Shown here piece after piece: positions 26,313 to 35,426 of a stretch of 47,026 nucleotides of DNA. The position numbers and the translations under genes were made by a program. This stretch comes from BJGO01 sp964640655 (GTDB lineage Bacteria > Bacteroidota > Bacteroidia > Chitinophagales > UBA10324). The notes below the pieces were generated by a model. That model worked only from the letters and a program-made list of their open reading frames with translations. It had not been told where the DNA came from and did not search any database. Location of the stretch: contig CAZXFT010000024.1 in NCBI GenBank assembly GCA_964640655.1, positions 1-47,026 of the forward strand. Reading direction: 5' to 3'. Within the stretch, counting starts at the first letter, position 1; every line of letters starts with the position of its first letter.

Positions 26313-27650
26313 ATGAGAAAAATATTATTCCTCTTTATGATGCTGTGTGTTTCAATACAAACAGCAGAGGCGCAGTCAACACAGAATGTGCTTGGTTATA
26401 GTGTTTATGACAGGACATTGCCAAACGGATTTAAAGTTATTGTTTGCGAAAAGCCCGGAGCATCAATGGCTGAGGTTCAGATGTGGTATCGTGTAGGTTC
26501 AAAGGATGAGAAGCCCGGCATACGTGGTATGGCACATATGTTTGAGCATATGATGTTTCGTGGCAGTAAAAAATTTCCCGGCGAAGGGGATGTGTTCATT
26601 GATAGTATCACCGCTATGGGTGGTGAAGTGAATGCGTATACCTCATTCGACTGTACTGTGTATCACGAAACCGTTCCCAAAGAAAAACTCAATACAGTCT
26701 TTGCCATGGAAGCCGACAGAATGGAGAATTTGATCTTGGATCAAAAAACACTGGATATAGAAAGGCAAGTGGTGGGAGAGGAACTGCGTAATGGCAACAG
26801 TAACTGGTTTCGCCGCGTAATGAGTGATGTATATGAGCATCTGTATCCCGACAATCATCCTTATCGTGTAGATGTGATTGGTTATTTAGATACCATACTG
26901 ATGTTTAGTACGCAGCAGTGTCAGGAGTTTTATGACAAGCATTATGCACCAAATAATTGTGTGATGATTGTGGTAGGAGATGTGAATCACGAAGAAATCT
27001 ATAAACAGGCACAGACCTATTTTGGAGGGATTAAGAAAAATATTCAGCATACCAGAGTTCGTCCACAGAATGTGAATGTATCTACACTGCGCAAAGAAGA
27101 ATTTAGTGTTGATTTTCCGGTGCAACTCTATGCGTACATGTTACCGCAGCCGGCTGTTGGAGATGCCGACTACTATGCCTTTATTATGGCGAAAGACTTA
27201 CTGTTCAGTAACCCAAATGCTGTGTTGCAGAAAAAGATCATTGACGAGCAACGGCTTGCCTATGGTATGTTGCAGGTGAGCGACGACTATGCTATGCACA
27301 GTAGCTTTTGCCAGATTTATATACCTATGAATGCTGCGCCGGGTAATGTGAGAGTTAAAAAGATGATTATGGGAGAACTCACTATGTTATTTGAAGATGG
27401 CTTTGACGAGGAAGAGATTCAGGCATACATCAAACATCTGGAAGCAGAGCAGTTACTGAATGCATGTAAGAGTACCTACATCGCCGACCTGTTAGGTAAG
27501 GCTGAAATGTATTATTACGACTATCGTTTCTGGAATGAAAAACTGATACAATTTAAAAAGCTGGATGCGGCAACTCTTGGCCGTATGTCTAAGAAGTATT
27601 TTACAGGTGATGCATATCGTGTTGTTAACATTAAACCCATTATGAATTAG
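26313..27650 (+). CDS. M16-family metallopeptidase, catalytic subunit
   Basis: 445 residues with a signal peptide ending near AEAQ. The inverted zinc motif is intact: H75-MFE-H79, with the distal Glu in VVGEELRNGNSN and the downstream ANNCVMIVVGDVN block. Two roughly 200-residue homologous halves form the usual clamshell, so the peptide is cleaved inside a closed chamber. The gene is followed after one base by a second M16 gene lacking the zinc motif; the two likely form a heterodimer of the kind known from paired processing-peptidase-like proteins. The location is probably periplasmic. Confidence 0.93.
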   Translation: MRKILFLFMMLCVSIQTAEAQSTQNVLGYSVYDRTLPNGFKVIVCEKPGASMAEVQMWYRVGSKDEKPGIRGMAHMFEHMMFRGSKKFPGEGDVFIDSITAMGGEVNAYTSFDCTVYHETVPKEKLNTVFAMEADRMENLILDQKTLDIERQVVGEELRNGNSNWFRRVMSDVYEHLYPDNHPYRVDVIGYLDTILMFSTQQCQEFYDKHYAPNNCVMIVVGDVNHEEIYKQAQTYFGGIKKNIQHTRVRPQNVNVSTLRKEEFSVDFPVQLYAYMLPQPAVGDADYYAFIMAKDLLFSNPNAVLQKKIIDEQRLAYGMLQVSDDYAMHSSFCQIYIPMNAAPGNVRVKKMIMGELTMLFEDGFDEEEIQAYIKHLEAEQLLNACKSTYIADLLGKAEMYYYDYRFWNEKLIQFKKLDAATLGRMSKKYFTGDAYRVVNIKPIMN

Positions 27651-27651
27651 T

Positions 27652-29007
27652 ATGAAACAGTTATTGATTCTATTCAGTAGTATTCATCTATTTATTGTTT
27701 CATCTGTAGCTCAAAGAATGCCTCCAACAGAGGAGGTTGTGTTAGAGAACGGATTGAAGGTTGTGCTGATCCCGTACGGACAACTGAAAACAACCAGTGT
27801 AGCTCTTTACATTAACTGCGGAAAGAAAAATGAAGTGCCCGGCCAGCAACTGTTCTCAGACATTGCAGCTCAGTGTATTGGTTTTGGTAGCAGTGCCTAT
27901 AGTAAGATGCAATTAAAAGATGAGCTGTTTAAGATGGGAACCACAATGAGTGCTGATGTGAATGAAAACTACACTGTTGTTGAAGCATCGTTTACAGATA
28001 ACGATTTGGCAAATGGCTTAAAGGTAATGAGTTCCAGCGCGATGTATCCTTTATTTCCCGAAATGGAGATCAAACAATATATCAATCAGATATTGGATTA
28101 TAACAATCCTATGAAGATGGACATATTGCAGCAGGTATCCTTGTTTTCAGGAATTTGGGTATATGGCAATCAGAATCCTGTAGGTCGCTACTATAATGCA
28201 GCTTCTCTTCAAAAAGTTACTGCTGCAGACATCAAAGAGTTTTATGAATTCAACTATACTCCCAAAAACAGCAGATTGGTGTTGTGTGGCAATTTTGATA
28301 AAGAAAAGGTCAAGCAAATGTTGAATGATAACTTTGGTAAATGGAAAGCCAAATATGGTGAAGTAAACGGGGTGAGTTTTGAAAGTCCGCAGATGAAAAA
28401 TAAAGAGTACGGATTTATACATCGCGGAAGTGTTGAGCAGGCCGCGTTGCAGTGGAACAAGAACGGACCTGTTCCAGGCTCAAAAGATGAACTACCGTTT
28501 CTAATGGCGAATACTGTTTTTAATACAGTATTGTTTAAGGAAATTCGTGAGAAAGGCGGTAAGACATACGGCATTAACTCGCGCTACAACCCCTATACCG
28601 GTTCTTCGATCTATACTATTGTAACTCAGGTTCGCAATGAAGAAGTATTAAACACCATAAAACTGTTTGATGCAACAATGAGTGCATTCTATAACAAAGA
28701 GATCAGCGCAACAGACTTAACAGTAGCCAAGAAGTCGTTACGCAATAACTGGCAGATGATAGAGTCACCAGAGGATGTGATTTCTTTTTTTAATCCTATT
28801 ATTTACAATAAATCGAGTTTGCGCAGAACCTATCTGAGTGAGATTGATGCAGTGACTATAGAAGACGTGAACAGGGTGATTAAAAAATATTACAACCCTG
28901 CTACTTACAAGCTGATGATTAGTGGCGATGAACAGTGCCTGGACAAACAATTAATTGAACTGAAACCCTTGCGAAAGTTCAATATTAAAGATCTTGAACA
29001 GCAATAG
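27652..29007 (+). CDS. M16-family protein, non-catalytic partner
   Basis: 451 residues with a signal peptide ending near SVAQ. It keeps the M16 fold: the N-terminal ENGLKVVLIPYG, the middle FYEFNYTPKNSRLVLCGNF and the C-terminal FKEIREKGGKTYGINSRY that forms the substrate-binding Arg/Tyr pair. At the HxxEH position it reads FSDIAAQ, so it cannot bind zinc there. The one-base gap to the catalytic M16 gene indicates cotranscription and a heterodimer in which this subunit supplies substrate-binding residues. The stop lies two bases from the convergent CotH gene. Confidence 0.92.
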   Translation: MKQLLILFSSIHLFIVSSVAQRMPPTEEVVLENGLKVVLIPYGQLKTTSVALYINCGKKNEVPGQQLFSDIAAQCIGFGSSAYSKMQLKDELFKMGTTMSADVNENYTVVEASFTDNDLANGLKVMSSSAMYPLFPEMEIKQYINQILDYNNPMKMDILQQVSLFSGIWVYGNQNPVGRYYNAASLQKVTAADIKEFYEFNYTPKNSRLVLCGNFDKEKVKQMLNDNFGKWKAKYGEVNGVSFESPQMKNKEYGFIHRGSVEQAALQWNKNGPVPGSKDELPFLMANTVFNTVLFKEIREKGGKTYGINSRYNPYTGSSIYTIVTQVRNEEVLNTIKLFDATMSAFYNKEISATDLTVAKKSLRNNWQMIESPEDVISFFNPIIYNKSSLRRTYLSEIDAVTIEDVNRVIKKYYNPATYKLMISGDEQCLDKQLIELKPLRKFNIKDLEQQ

Positions 29008-29009
29008 AT

Positions 29010-30548
29010 CTAGAGTTTAACAAATTGCTTTCGCACGACGCTTCCATTGTCGCTCACAGACAATATATAACATCCTGCAGATAGTGCGGAGACATCCACG
29101 CGGTTGTTGCTTACAGATGATTGAATCATTGTTCTTCCGGTAAGATCAGTAATGCTGATTATTGCTCCCTGTGAAAGCGTTAGATTGAAATAAATATGGT
29201 CTGCAGCCGGATTAGGAAACACATTCGGTGTTGATTCGGGTTCTAAGTGTTGCGAATCAGATAATGTAAAATACCCAAGAGCAATGAGCTGTTCTTTTAT
29301 ACAATCAAAACGTGTAGCATAAAAACTTTTTAATCCTAATATTTCAAAACCTCCCGGACCACCAGGGCCACCTGTAGTTGTGATGGTACTACTGAGGTTA
29401 GTTTCGAACTGTTGATTGGTATATTGTTTCAGATTATCGGCATAAACGAATGGCCTTATGATGTCGGCAAGCGAGTCAATGTACTGGTCGATGTATGAAG
29501 GAGTATAAGTTGTGTTTAACCAGTTGAAAATAATATCGCTGAGTTGTGTTTTATAAGTAGGGTAGTATTGAAACATCTTAGTTGGAAGAGGCCTGCTGTT
29601 GCTGGGGTTTGGCAGATAGTAAATATCCAGACATTGAATCTGCTGCGAACTCAGGTTGTATTTAAAATTGCCGAATGATTCGTTCACGTCCCATGCTATC
29701 CAATCAAATTTTCCATTGTTGTTATAGATATAATAGTTGTGGCCGGAGCCGTCGTATGAATCCAGATTGGTGAATAACATATTGGCAGCACGGAGTTTCA
29801 AATAAGATGTAGTATTCATTACCGATTCGAGGCTATCGAAGTAAACAGTCTGTGGAGTGTTATTGATGATGTTGATCAGTCTGACCAGATCGCTCCAATC
29901 GTTGGTATCCTCATTGGTCTTCAATTCATACTTCGTTTGATAAGAGGAAGCATTAGAACCAAACCATTGCAGACTGCCCTGGGGATCACCTTTGTAAAGA
30001 TTACCTGATGTGTTATCGTATTTGTCGGACAAGAATGGACTATCATCTACTTCTTCCAGCAACATGTACAATCCATAATGAATGTTATTAATGGTTAAAT
30101 CGGCATAAGTACACCGCGGCGCAATAATGCCTGTTTGCAACATAAAGTCGAGGGTTAGTTTTTCTCGGATGAAGGTAGGGTCTTTAAATCCGTTGTTGAG
30201 ATTTAAAGATTTTAATCCGTCGTACTTCTGTCCAGATATAAATTCATTAAGGTCAATCTTAAAGGACTTTTTATTGGATGGGTTGTTAAAAGAAGAATTC
30301 CCTTTGTACCGAACACCGATATCGTTAACCGTATTTCCATCAATAATGACATTGCCTTTTAAATATTTATTTTCACTTGCAGTATCGTTCATCAGTTTAT
30401 AGAGCGACAAAGAGTCTGTCCACCCATTTTGATTAAAATTAATCTGAACGGTGTGAACAGCACCATTCTGGAAGAGAACATCGCCGGCATCCTGTGCCAA
30501 TGAAGTTTTTGTAATCAATAACAAGGACAACAAGTATAATAACCGCAT
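29010..30548 (-). CDS. CotH-kinase-family secreted protein with T9SS sorting domain
   Basis: 512 residues with a signal peptide ending near SLAQ. The CotH core is clear: GVRYKGNSSF and NKKSFKIDLNEF, then LNNGFKDPTFIREKL and, after LYMLLEEVDD, FDWIAWDVNESFG with the metal-binding D/N pattern. A Gly/Pro-rich linker (GGPGGPGG) precedes the tail. The C-terminal 80 residues are a T9SS type A sorting domain (NVFPNPAADH). CotH proteins are atypical protein kinases in spore formers; in Bacteroidota their exported targets are unknown. It is convergent with the M16 pair, with two bases between stops. Confidence 0.9.
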   Translation of the reverse strand: MRLLYLLSLLLITKTSLAQDAGDVLFQNGAVHTVQINFNQNGWTDSLSLYKLMNDTASENKYLKGNVIIDGNTVNDIGVRYKGNSSFNNPSNKKSFKIDLNEFISGQKYDGLKSLNLNNGFKDPTFIREKLTLDFMLQTGIIAPRCTYADLTINNIHYGLYMLLEEVDDSPFLSDKYDNTSGNLYKGDPQGSLQWFGSNASSYQTKYELKTNEDTNDWSDLVRLINIINNTPQTVYFDSLESVMNTTSYLKLRAANMLFTNLDSYDGSGHNYYIYNNNGKFDWIAWDVNESFGNFKYNLSSQQIQCLDIYYLPNPSNSRPLPTKMFQYYPTYKTQLSDIIFNWLNTTYTPSYIDQYIDSLADIIRPFVYADNLKQYTNQQFETNLSSTITTTGGPGGPGGFEILGLKSFYATRFDCIKEQLIALGYFTLSDSQHLEPESTPNVFPNPAADHIYFNLTLSQGAIISITDLTGRTMIQSSVSNNRVDVSALSAGCYILSVSDNGSVVRKQFVKL

Positions 30549-30610
30549 AGCCGTAAATTTTTTAATAAGACTGAGATATGATGAGTAGGTTTAAAACTAA
30601 CGGAAATATA

Positions 30611-31207
30611 TTAGCGTACTATCTGCTTACGAACGCGGGACTCTGAATAATCTTTGTATTGCAACAGTTCGTCCAGCACTTTATTGTCCCACTCTTTCTG
30701 TGCTTTAGTATTTACACCCTGATTGGTTTGCTTATCGTAAACCCGCTGATAAGCTTTCCATTCCGTTTCGTACTTGGAATAAATTTCATCTAGTGTGGAT
30801 TTAAATTTACCGGGCACATAATCCGTTTCGCTCAACTCCTTTCTGATTTTTCGGGCAAAAAGCTCGGTGATGTTAAAATGAGTCTGTTCGTGCAACAGCA
30901 GTCGTTCGGTTTTGGCATAATCCTTTGCCCAGGAGCCATAATAGTGAAATACTGCACGTATCTCGTAGTTGATATGACCGGGACGGGCAAACTCAAAACT
31001 TACCACGATGCTGCTTTTGGTTAGTGCATCATCTTCAGAGAATTTTTCGGCACGGCCTTTAAAGTCGTTCCAGCTCAGAGTTCTTGATGGTCGCCATTGC
31101 AGTGTATCATAGGGCTGCGCCGCCACTGAACTTGTATGAAAGAGGATACAGGTAAGCAGACAGTAAAAAGTACTGATAATAAAAGTCCTTAGTAGGCTTT
31201 GTTGCAA
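30611..31207 (-). CDS. DUF922 family protein, predicted secreted zinc peptidase
   Basis: 198 residues. An N-terminal hydrophobic signal sequence (about 8-30, ending VAAQ) is followed by the DUF922 pattern LSWNDFKG, a beta segment and H106-E-x-x-H110 in LLLHEQTHF, a likely zinc site. The family is annotated as putative Zn-dependent protease, without known substrate to my knowledge. There is no ATG: the frame starts at TTG 31207 just after an in-frame stop, and no Met occurs in the whole product after that point. The TTG is therefore the only good start, unless the true 5' end has been lost. Confidence 0.78.
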   Translation of the reverse strand: MQQSLLRTFIISTFYCLLTCILFHTSSVAAQPYDTLQWRPSRTLSWNDFKGRAEKFSEDDALTKSSIVVSFEFARPGHINYEIRAVFHYYGSWAKDYAKTERLLLHEQTHFNITELFARKIRKELSETDYVPGKFKSTLDEIYSKYETEWKAYQRVYDKQTNQGVNTKAQKEWDNKVLDELLQYKDYSESRVRKQIVR

Positions 31208-31267
31208 TTTTTAGTGTTTTGTTTGGCGGTTGTGAATATATTTATTCCGAGCATATTCGCAAGAAAC

Positions 31268-31547
31268 TTATCGACATATAGATATTTTATTACGACTAAT
31301 TGCATGTTGCCAGTTGCTTTTATGTCTGTGCGTTCCAAAATTGCGCAGCAATTGATGTTTGGATTGCCTACCTCTCATTCGCTTTCGCCACATTTTAATT
31401 GAACTTGATTTCATGTGGTAGAGCATCAGCTCAATCACTTAACTGTTCTTTAAATACAAACTGAAAGGTAAAAGCCTTAAAAGGAGAGCGGTCTTCCCAT
31501 TTCATCTCAATGATACTGTCAATATCTCTCTAAACTAGTTCATTCAT
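31268..31547 (-). pseudogene. DUF2805/TIGR03643-type small protein gene, inactivated
   Basis: Reading the minus strand from ATG 31547 gives MNELV, a TAG stop, then RDIDSIIEMKWEDRSPFKAF. After a one-base frame change near 31440 it continues VIELMLYHMKSSSIKMWRKR, then GRQSKHQLLRNF and HAISRNKISICR before a TAA at 31268-31270. This is the order of the small DUF2805 family (EDRTPFEA, VIxLM, KPSSFxxWRKR, GRxTKH). The 93-codon span fits its usual length. One stop and one frameshift make it a pseudogene, unless both are sequencing errors. It lies between the fumC terminator and the DUF922 gene. Confidence 0.8.
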
Positions 31548-31561
31548 ATCGTCATTGAAAA

Positions 31562-31597
31562 GTAAAAAAAATGCCCTAGCTGTTATCAGCAAGGGCA
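31562..31597 (-). terminator. Rho-independent terminator of fumC
   Basis: On the minus strand TGCCCT-T-GCTG pairs with CAGC-T-AGGGCA around an ATAA loop (31572-31597), followed by eight T residues (A-run 31563-31570 on the plus strand, preceded by further A/T). It lies 25 bases past the fumC stop. Confidence 0.9.
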
Positions 31598-31622
31598 CAG
31601 TATAAAATGTCGTATTATCAGT

Positions 31623-33023
31623 TTATCCTAATTCACCACACATATCTTCAGGCTTCACCCATTCGTCAAATTGCTCCGCAGTCAGGTAACCCAAAGCTAT
31701 AGCAGTTTCTTTTAAGGTGCTGCCATTCTTGTGCGCGGTTTGTGCTATTTCGGCGGCTTTGTAATAACCTATTTTGGTGTTCAGTGCGGTAACCAACATT
31801 AAGGAGTTGTTTACGTGCTTGTTGATGTTATCGTAAAGAGGTTCCAAGCCTACAGCACACTTATCATTAAACGACGCACATACATCACCAATCAATCGAG
31901 CCGAGTGCAGAAAGTTGTAAATCATCATCGGTTTAAACACATTCAGCTCAAAATGTCCGGTGGCACCACCTATGTTAATAGCCACATCGTTGCCCAGCAC
32001 CTGAGCCGCTACCATCGTCATGGCCTCGCACTGCGTCGGGTTTACTTTACCGGGCATGATCGAAGAGCCTGGTTCATTGTCGGGGATAAACAATTCACCA
32101 ATGCCACTTCGCGGTCCGCTGGCCAACAGGCGTATGTCGTTGGCAATTTTCATCAATGAGCAAGCCACAGTTTTCAATGCACCATGTGCTTCCACTATGG
32201 CATCGTGTGCAGCTAAGGATTCAAATTTATTTTCGGCAGTAATAAATGGTAAGCCGGTGAGGTCTGCAATTTTCTGAGCTACTAATTTGTCGTAACCTTT
32301 AGGTGCATTTAGTCCTGTGCCCACTGCCGTACCGCCCAAAGCCAGTTCGCTCAGGTGGGGCAGAGTATATTTAATAGCACGCATACCATGATCTAATTGC
32401 GATACATAACCACTCAATTCCTGTCCTACGGTTAATGGAGTGGCATCCATTAAATGTGTACGGCCAATTTTTACCACCTTCATATAGGCTTTTGATTTTT
32501 CAGCCAGCGTATTGTGCAACTTTTGAATACCCGGTAATGTTACCTCTACCAATATCTTGTATGCAGCAATGTGCATGGCTGTAGGGAAGGTATCGTTACT
32601 CGATTGCGATTTATTTACATCATCGTTCGGATGAACGGCCTTCTTTTCGTCAAGCAGCGAGCCGCCCTGCATCACGTGCGCACGGTAAGCCACCACTTCA
32701 TTCACATTCATATTACTCTGTGTGCCACTGCCGGTTTGCCACACCACCAGCGGAAACTGATCATCTAATTTACCGGCTAATATTTCGTCGCAGGCCTGAG
32801 CGATGAGTTCTGCTTTTTCTTTGGGCAGTACGTTTAGGTCCTGATTGGTAAGTGCGGCGGCTTTTTTCAGGTAGGCAAATGCCCGTATTATTTCACGCGG
32901 CATCTTGTTGATGTCCTGCGCTATTTTAAAATTCTCTATAGAGCGTTGAGTTTGTGCTCCCCAGTATTTGTCGGCGGGTACTTCTACCACACCCATAGTA
33001 TCTTTTTCCTTGCGGGTAGTCAT
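31623..33023 (-). CDS. fumC: Fumarate hydratase class II
   Basis: 466 residues. The superfamily signature GSSIMPGKVNP is intact, as are GSGTQSNMNVNEV and HPNDDVNKSQSSNDTFPTA, which hold substrate-binding and catalytic residues. The serine of the mobile SSI loop and the histidine in GRTHLMDATPL complete the active site. It interconverts fumarate and malate in the TCA cycle as an oxygen-stable, iron-free homotetramer. It is transcribed alone, with a -7 element TACTTTTG (minus strand, 33054-33047) upstream and a strong terminator downstream. Confidence 0.97.
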   Translation of the reverse strand: MTTRKEKDTMGVVEVPADKYWGAQTQRSIENFKIAQDINKMPREIIRAFAYLKKAAALTNQDLNVLPKEKAELIAQACDEILAGKLDDQFPLVVWQTGSGTQSNMNVNEVVAYRAHVMQGGSLLDEKKAVHPNDDVNKSQSSNDTFPTAMHIAAYKILVEVTLPGIQKLHNTLAEKSKAYMKVVKIGRTHLMDATPLTVGQELSGYVSQLDHGMRAIKYTLPHLSELALGGTAVGTGLNAPKGYDKLVAQKIADLTGLPFITAENKFESLAAHDAIVEAHGALKTVACSLMKIANDIRLLASGPRSGIGELFIPDNEPGSSIMPGKVNPTQCEAMTMVAAQVLGNDVAINIGGATGHFELNVFKPMMIYNFLHSARLIGDVCASFNDKCAVGLEPLYDNINKHVNNSLMLVTALNTKIGYYKAAEIAQTAHKNGSTLKETAIALGYLTAEQFDEWVKPEDMCGELG

Positions 33024-33046
33024 GGTTGGTGTTTTTAAGGTGCGGG

Positions 33047-33054
33047 CAAAAGTA
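33047..33054 (-). promoter_or_regulatory. Promoter -7 element of fumC
   Basis: On the minus strand TACTTTTG matches TANNTTTG exactly, 23 bases before the fumC ATG. No -33 TTG is obvious at the expected distance. Confidence 0.45.
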
Positions 33055-33164
33055 AGCTCATGTTTTTATCATTGATGGTAAAGCCACGTTAATAATAATA
33101 CAGGAAATAACGAGTGCAGTAGTCAAAGACATATATTTAATGGCAGCCTCTGGGGTCGCATATT

Positions 33165-33194
33165 TTTGTTTAATGAGAAATGATTTTACATTTG
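33165..33194 (+). promoter_or_regulatory. Strong promoter of the SprB/Fn3 surface protein gene
   Basis: TTTG at 33165-33168 and TACATTTG at 33187-33194 match the -33 and -7 consensus exactly, with 18 bp between them. The ATG is 37 bases downstream. Confidence 0.7.
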
Positions 33195-33231
33195 AGGCAT
33201 TGATAAAACAATAACTCAAAACAATACTCAC

Positions 33232-35304
33232 ATGAAATTATTCAAAGAATTATCCGGATTAAATTTTTCGAAACAACTTGTATTACAAGCACTTGCTATT
33301 ATTGGATTTTCTACAATAGCACTTGCACAGTGTGACGGCTCGTTGAATGTAACCATTCAGACTACACCATCTACGTGCGGATTGAACAATGCTTCATTGA
33401 ACAGCACGGTCAACGGAGGTACAACACCATACAGCTATGCATGGAGCAACTCCTCAACTGATTCCAATATTAGTGGAGTTGCTGCCGGCGGTTATTCCTT
33501 AACCGTTACAGATAATAACGGATGTACAGCATCGGCATCGACTACTGTATTAAGTATATCTTGTCCTGTGGTAGCAACGCAATCCGTAACCAACGTTATC
33601 CAAAATGCTGCGACAGTGAACTGGTCGGCAGTTGATTGTGCGGTTAAATACCGAATCTTCGTAAGGAATTTAAATACTTCTGTTCAGCAATTGTTTTTTG
33701 TACCGGCACCTGCAACATCTTTCACCATACCTGATTTGGACCCGAATACTCCATACACCGTTCGTATCAGAACACAGTGTTCAGATAACGGTAATACTGT
33801 ATCCAAACTATCTGCAATAATGTCATTCTCCACACCTCCGTGCGATGGATTGCTATCTTTAAGCAGCATTGTTTCCGATGCTACCTGCGGATTACAAAAC
33901 GGTGGTATTGATTTGACTGTGAATAACGGCGCATCGCCTTATGATTTCAGTTGGTCAAATACTCAAACAACCGAGGATTTGAACAACATTGGAGAAGGTT
34001 CATATACTGTTAATGTTACTGATGCACTCAGTTGCACTGTATCAGGAAATTATACTGTAATCAATACCGGTGCTGCGTCATCATTTACTCTTAATGCAAG
34101 CGTTTGTGATAATGAATTACCATTTGTAGTAGGTAGCCAGGAATTCAACTCATCAGGTACCTATGAGGTGATATTGAATAATTCACAAGGGTGCGACTCA
34201 GTGGTAACATTGAACTTGTCTGTAACTGCTTCACCTTTATTATCAGATATCAGTGGGCTTACTACGTTGTGTCCAGGTACAACAACAACATACTCTACCG
34301 ACGATATTCCCGGAGTAACCTATAACTGGTCTTACTCATCCAATTGGATTACGAACTCAGGTGCATCTACCAACAGTGTTAATGTTACTGCTGTTGATAC
34401 ATCATTTGTTACTGTTATTGCGACAAATTCCTGTGCTGCTGATACACTGAGCATATATGTTAATTCAACTTGCCCTAAGCCAACGGGTATTGAAGTTACA
34501 TCAGTTGACGCAACATCGGCAACTATCGTATGGGATAATGCAGATTGTAATCAGGAATATCAAGTTCGCATAAAACAAGTTGGTACAGGAATATGGACTG
34601 AGATTAATGTAGGTACTGCTACAACATATACATTCACCGGCTTAACTGCATTAAAGAACTATCAGTATAAGGTAATTAATATATGTTCCAATTTACCGGG
34701 TTCTCCAATTCTCTATGGACCTGTATATCCGTTTACAACACCCGATGCTAACGGATGTTCAACTCCACAAAACATAACGGTTAATAATATTTCGGCCACA
34801 TCGGTAAATGTTTCGTGGGATGCTCAGGTTTCAGAATCTTTCCGATTACGCCTACGCGAGGTTGGTACAAGTGCATGGACTAACTACGATATTTCAGGAG
34901 CACTGGATAATTTCACAATTACAGATTTGAACCCTGCAACAAGCTATGAGTTTCAGTTGCGTGCTGAATGTTCGACCGATATTTTTACCCCATATAGTTC
35001 ATTCCAGAACTTTACTACCGGAACATTACGCCTTGATGAGGCTAATGCAAGATCATTTAACGCAGGTATCTATCCAAATCCAACAGCAAATAACTTTACT
35101 CTGAATATTAATGCTGATAAAGAATCAACTTACACTATTAGTATTACAGATATTTTTGGTAGAACTATTTCTGTACAGACCGAAAAGATTTTTGAAGGCA
35201 CCAATACCATTCCATTCAATATCGAAGAATTACCAAGTGGTATTTATGTAGTACAAATCAATGATACTTACCATCAACAAAATCTAAGGTTGATAAAAAA
35301 GTAA
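33232..35304 (+). CDS. Large T9SS-secreted surface protein with SprB and fibronectin type III repeats
   Basis: 690 residues. A long signal sequence ends near ALAQ (about 33). Domain order as read: a SprB-type repeat at about 40-105 (STCGLNNAS, GGYSLTVTDNNGC), an Fn3 domain at 115-200, a second SprB repeat at 205-275, a Ser/Thr-rich beta stretch with PKD-like character at 280-415, two Fn3 domains at 415-600, and a T9SS type A sorting domain (GIYPNPTANNF) to the end. Alternating SprB and Fn3 repeats suggest an adhesin or matrix protein on the cell surface; there is no enzyme domain. It is a single gene between a consensus promoter and a bidirectional terminator. Confidence 0.88.
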   Translation: MKLFKELSGLNFSKQLVLQALAIIGFSTIALAQCDGSLNVTIQTTPSTCGLNNASLNSTVNGGTTPYSYAWSNSSTDSNISGVAAGGYSLTVTDNNGCTASASTTVLSISCPVVATQSVTNVIQNAATVNWSAVDCAVKYRIFVRNLNTSVQQLFFVPAPATSFTIPDLDPNTPYTVRIRTQCSDNGNTVSKLSAIMSFSTPPCDGLLSLSSIVSDATCGLQNGGIDLTVNNGASPYDFSWSNTQTTEDLNNIGEGSYTVNVTDALSCTVSGNYTVINTGAASSFTLNASVCDNELPFVVGSQEFNSSGTYEVILNNSQGCDSVVTLNLSVTASPLLSDISGLTTLCPGTTTTYSTDDIPGVTYNWSYSSNWITNSGASTNSVNVTAVDTSFVTVIATNSCAADTLSIYVNSTCPKPTGIEVTSVDATSATIVWDNADCNQEYQVRIKQVGTGIWTEINVGTATTYTFTGLTALKNYQYKVINICSNLPGSPILYGPVYPFTTPDANGCSTPQNITVNNISATSVNVSWDAQVSESFRLRLREVGTSAWTNYDISGALDNFTITDLNPATSYEFQLRAECSTDIFTPYSSFQNFTTGTLRLDEANARSFNAGIYPNPTANNFTLNINADKESTYTISITDIFGRTISVQTEKIFEGTNTIPFNIEELPSGIYVVQINDTYHQQNLRLIKK

Positions 35305-35318
35305 ATGAAACAACTCAT

Positions 35319-35351
35319 AAAAAAGGCTATCTGATTCAGATAGCCTTTTTT
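35319..35351. terminator. Bidirectional rho-independent terminator
   Basis: AAAAAAGGCTATCTG (35319-35333) and its exact complement (35337-35351) form a 15-bp stem with an ATT loop. A-run and T-run on the two sides make it work for both the surface protein gene and the convergent enoyl-CoA hydratase gene. Confidence 0.9.
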
Positions 35352-35426
35352 ATTGAGATATGATATCCTAAGAGTAAATAGGAAATTAATTATTTAGAGA
35401 TAGGATTATTAAATCTATAGGTAGGA

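Noticed and set aside
31199..31402. Plus-strand frame of 67 codons near the DUF922 gene
   Set aside because: The minus strand of this region reads as the DUF2805-type pseudogene; the plus frame is its shadow.
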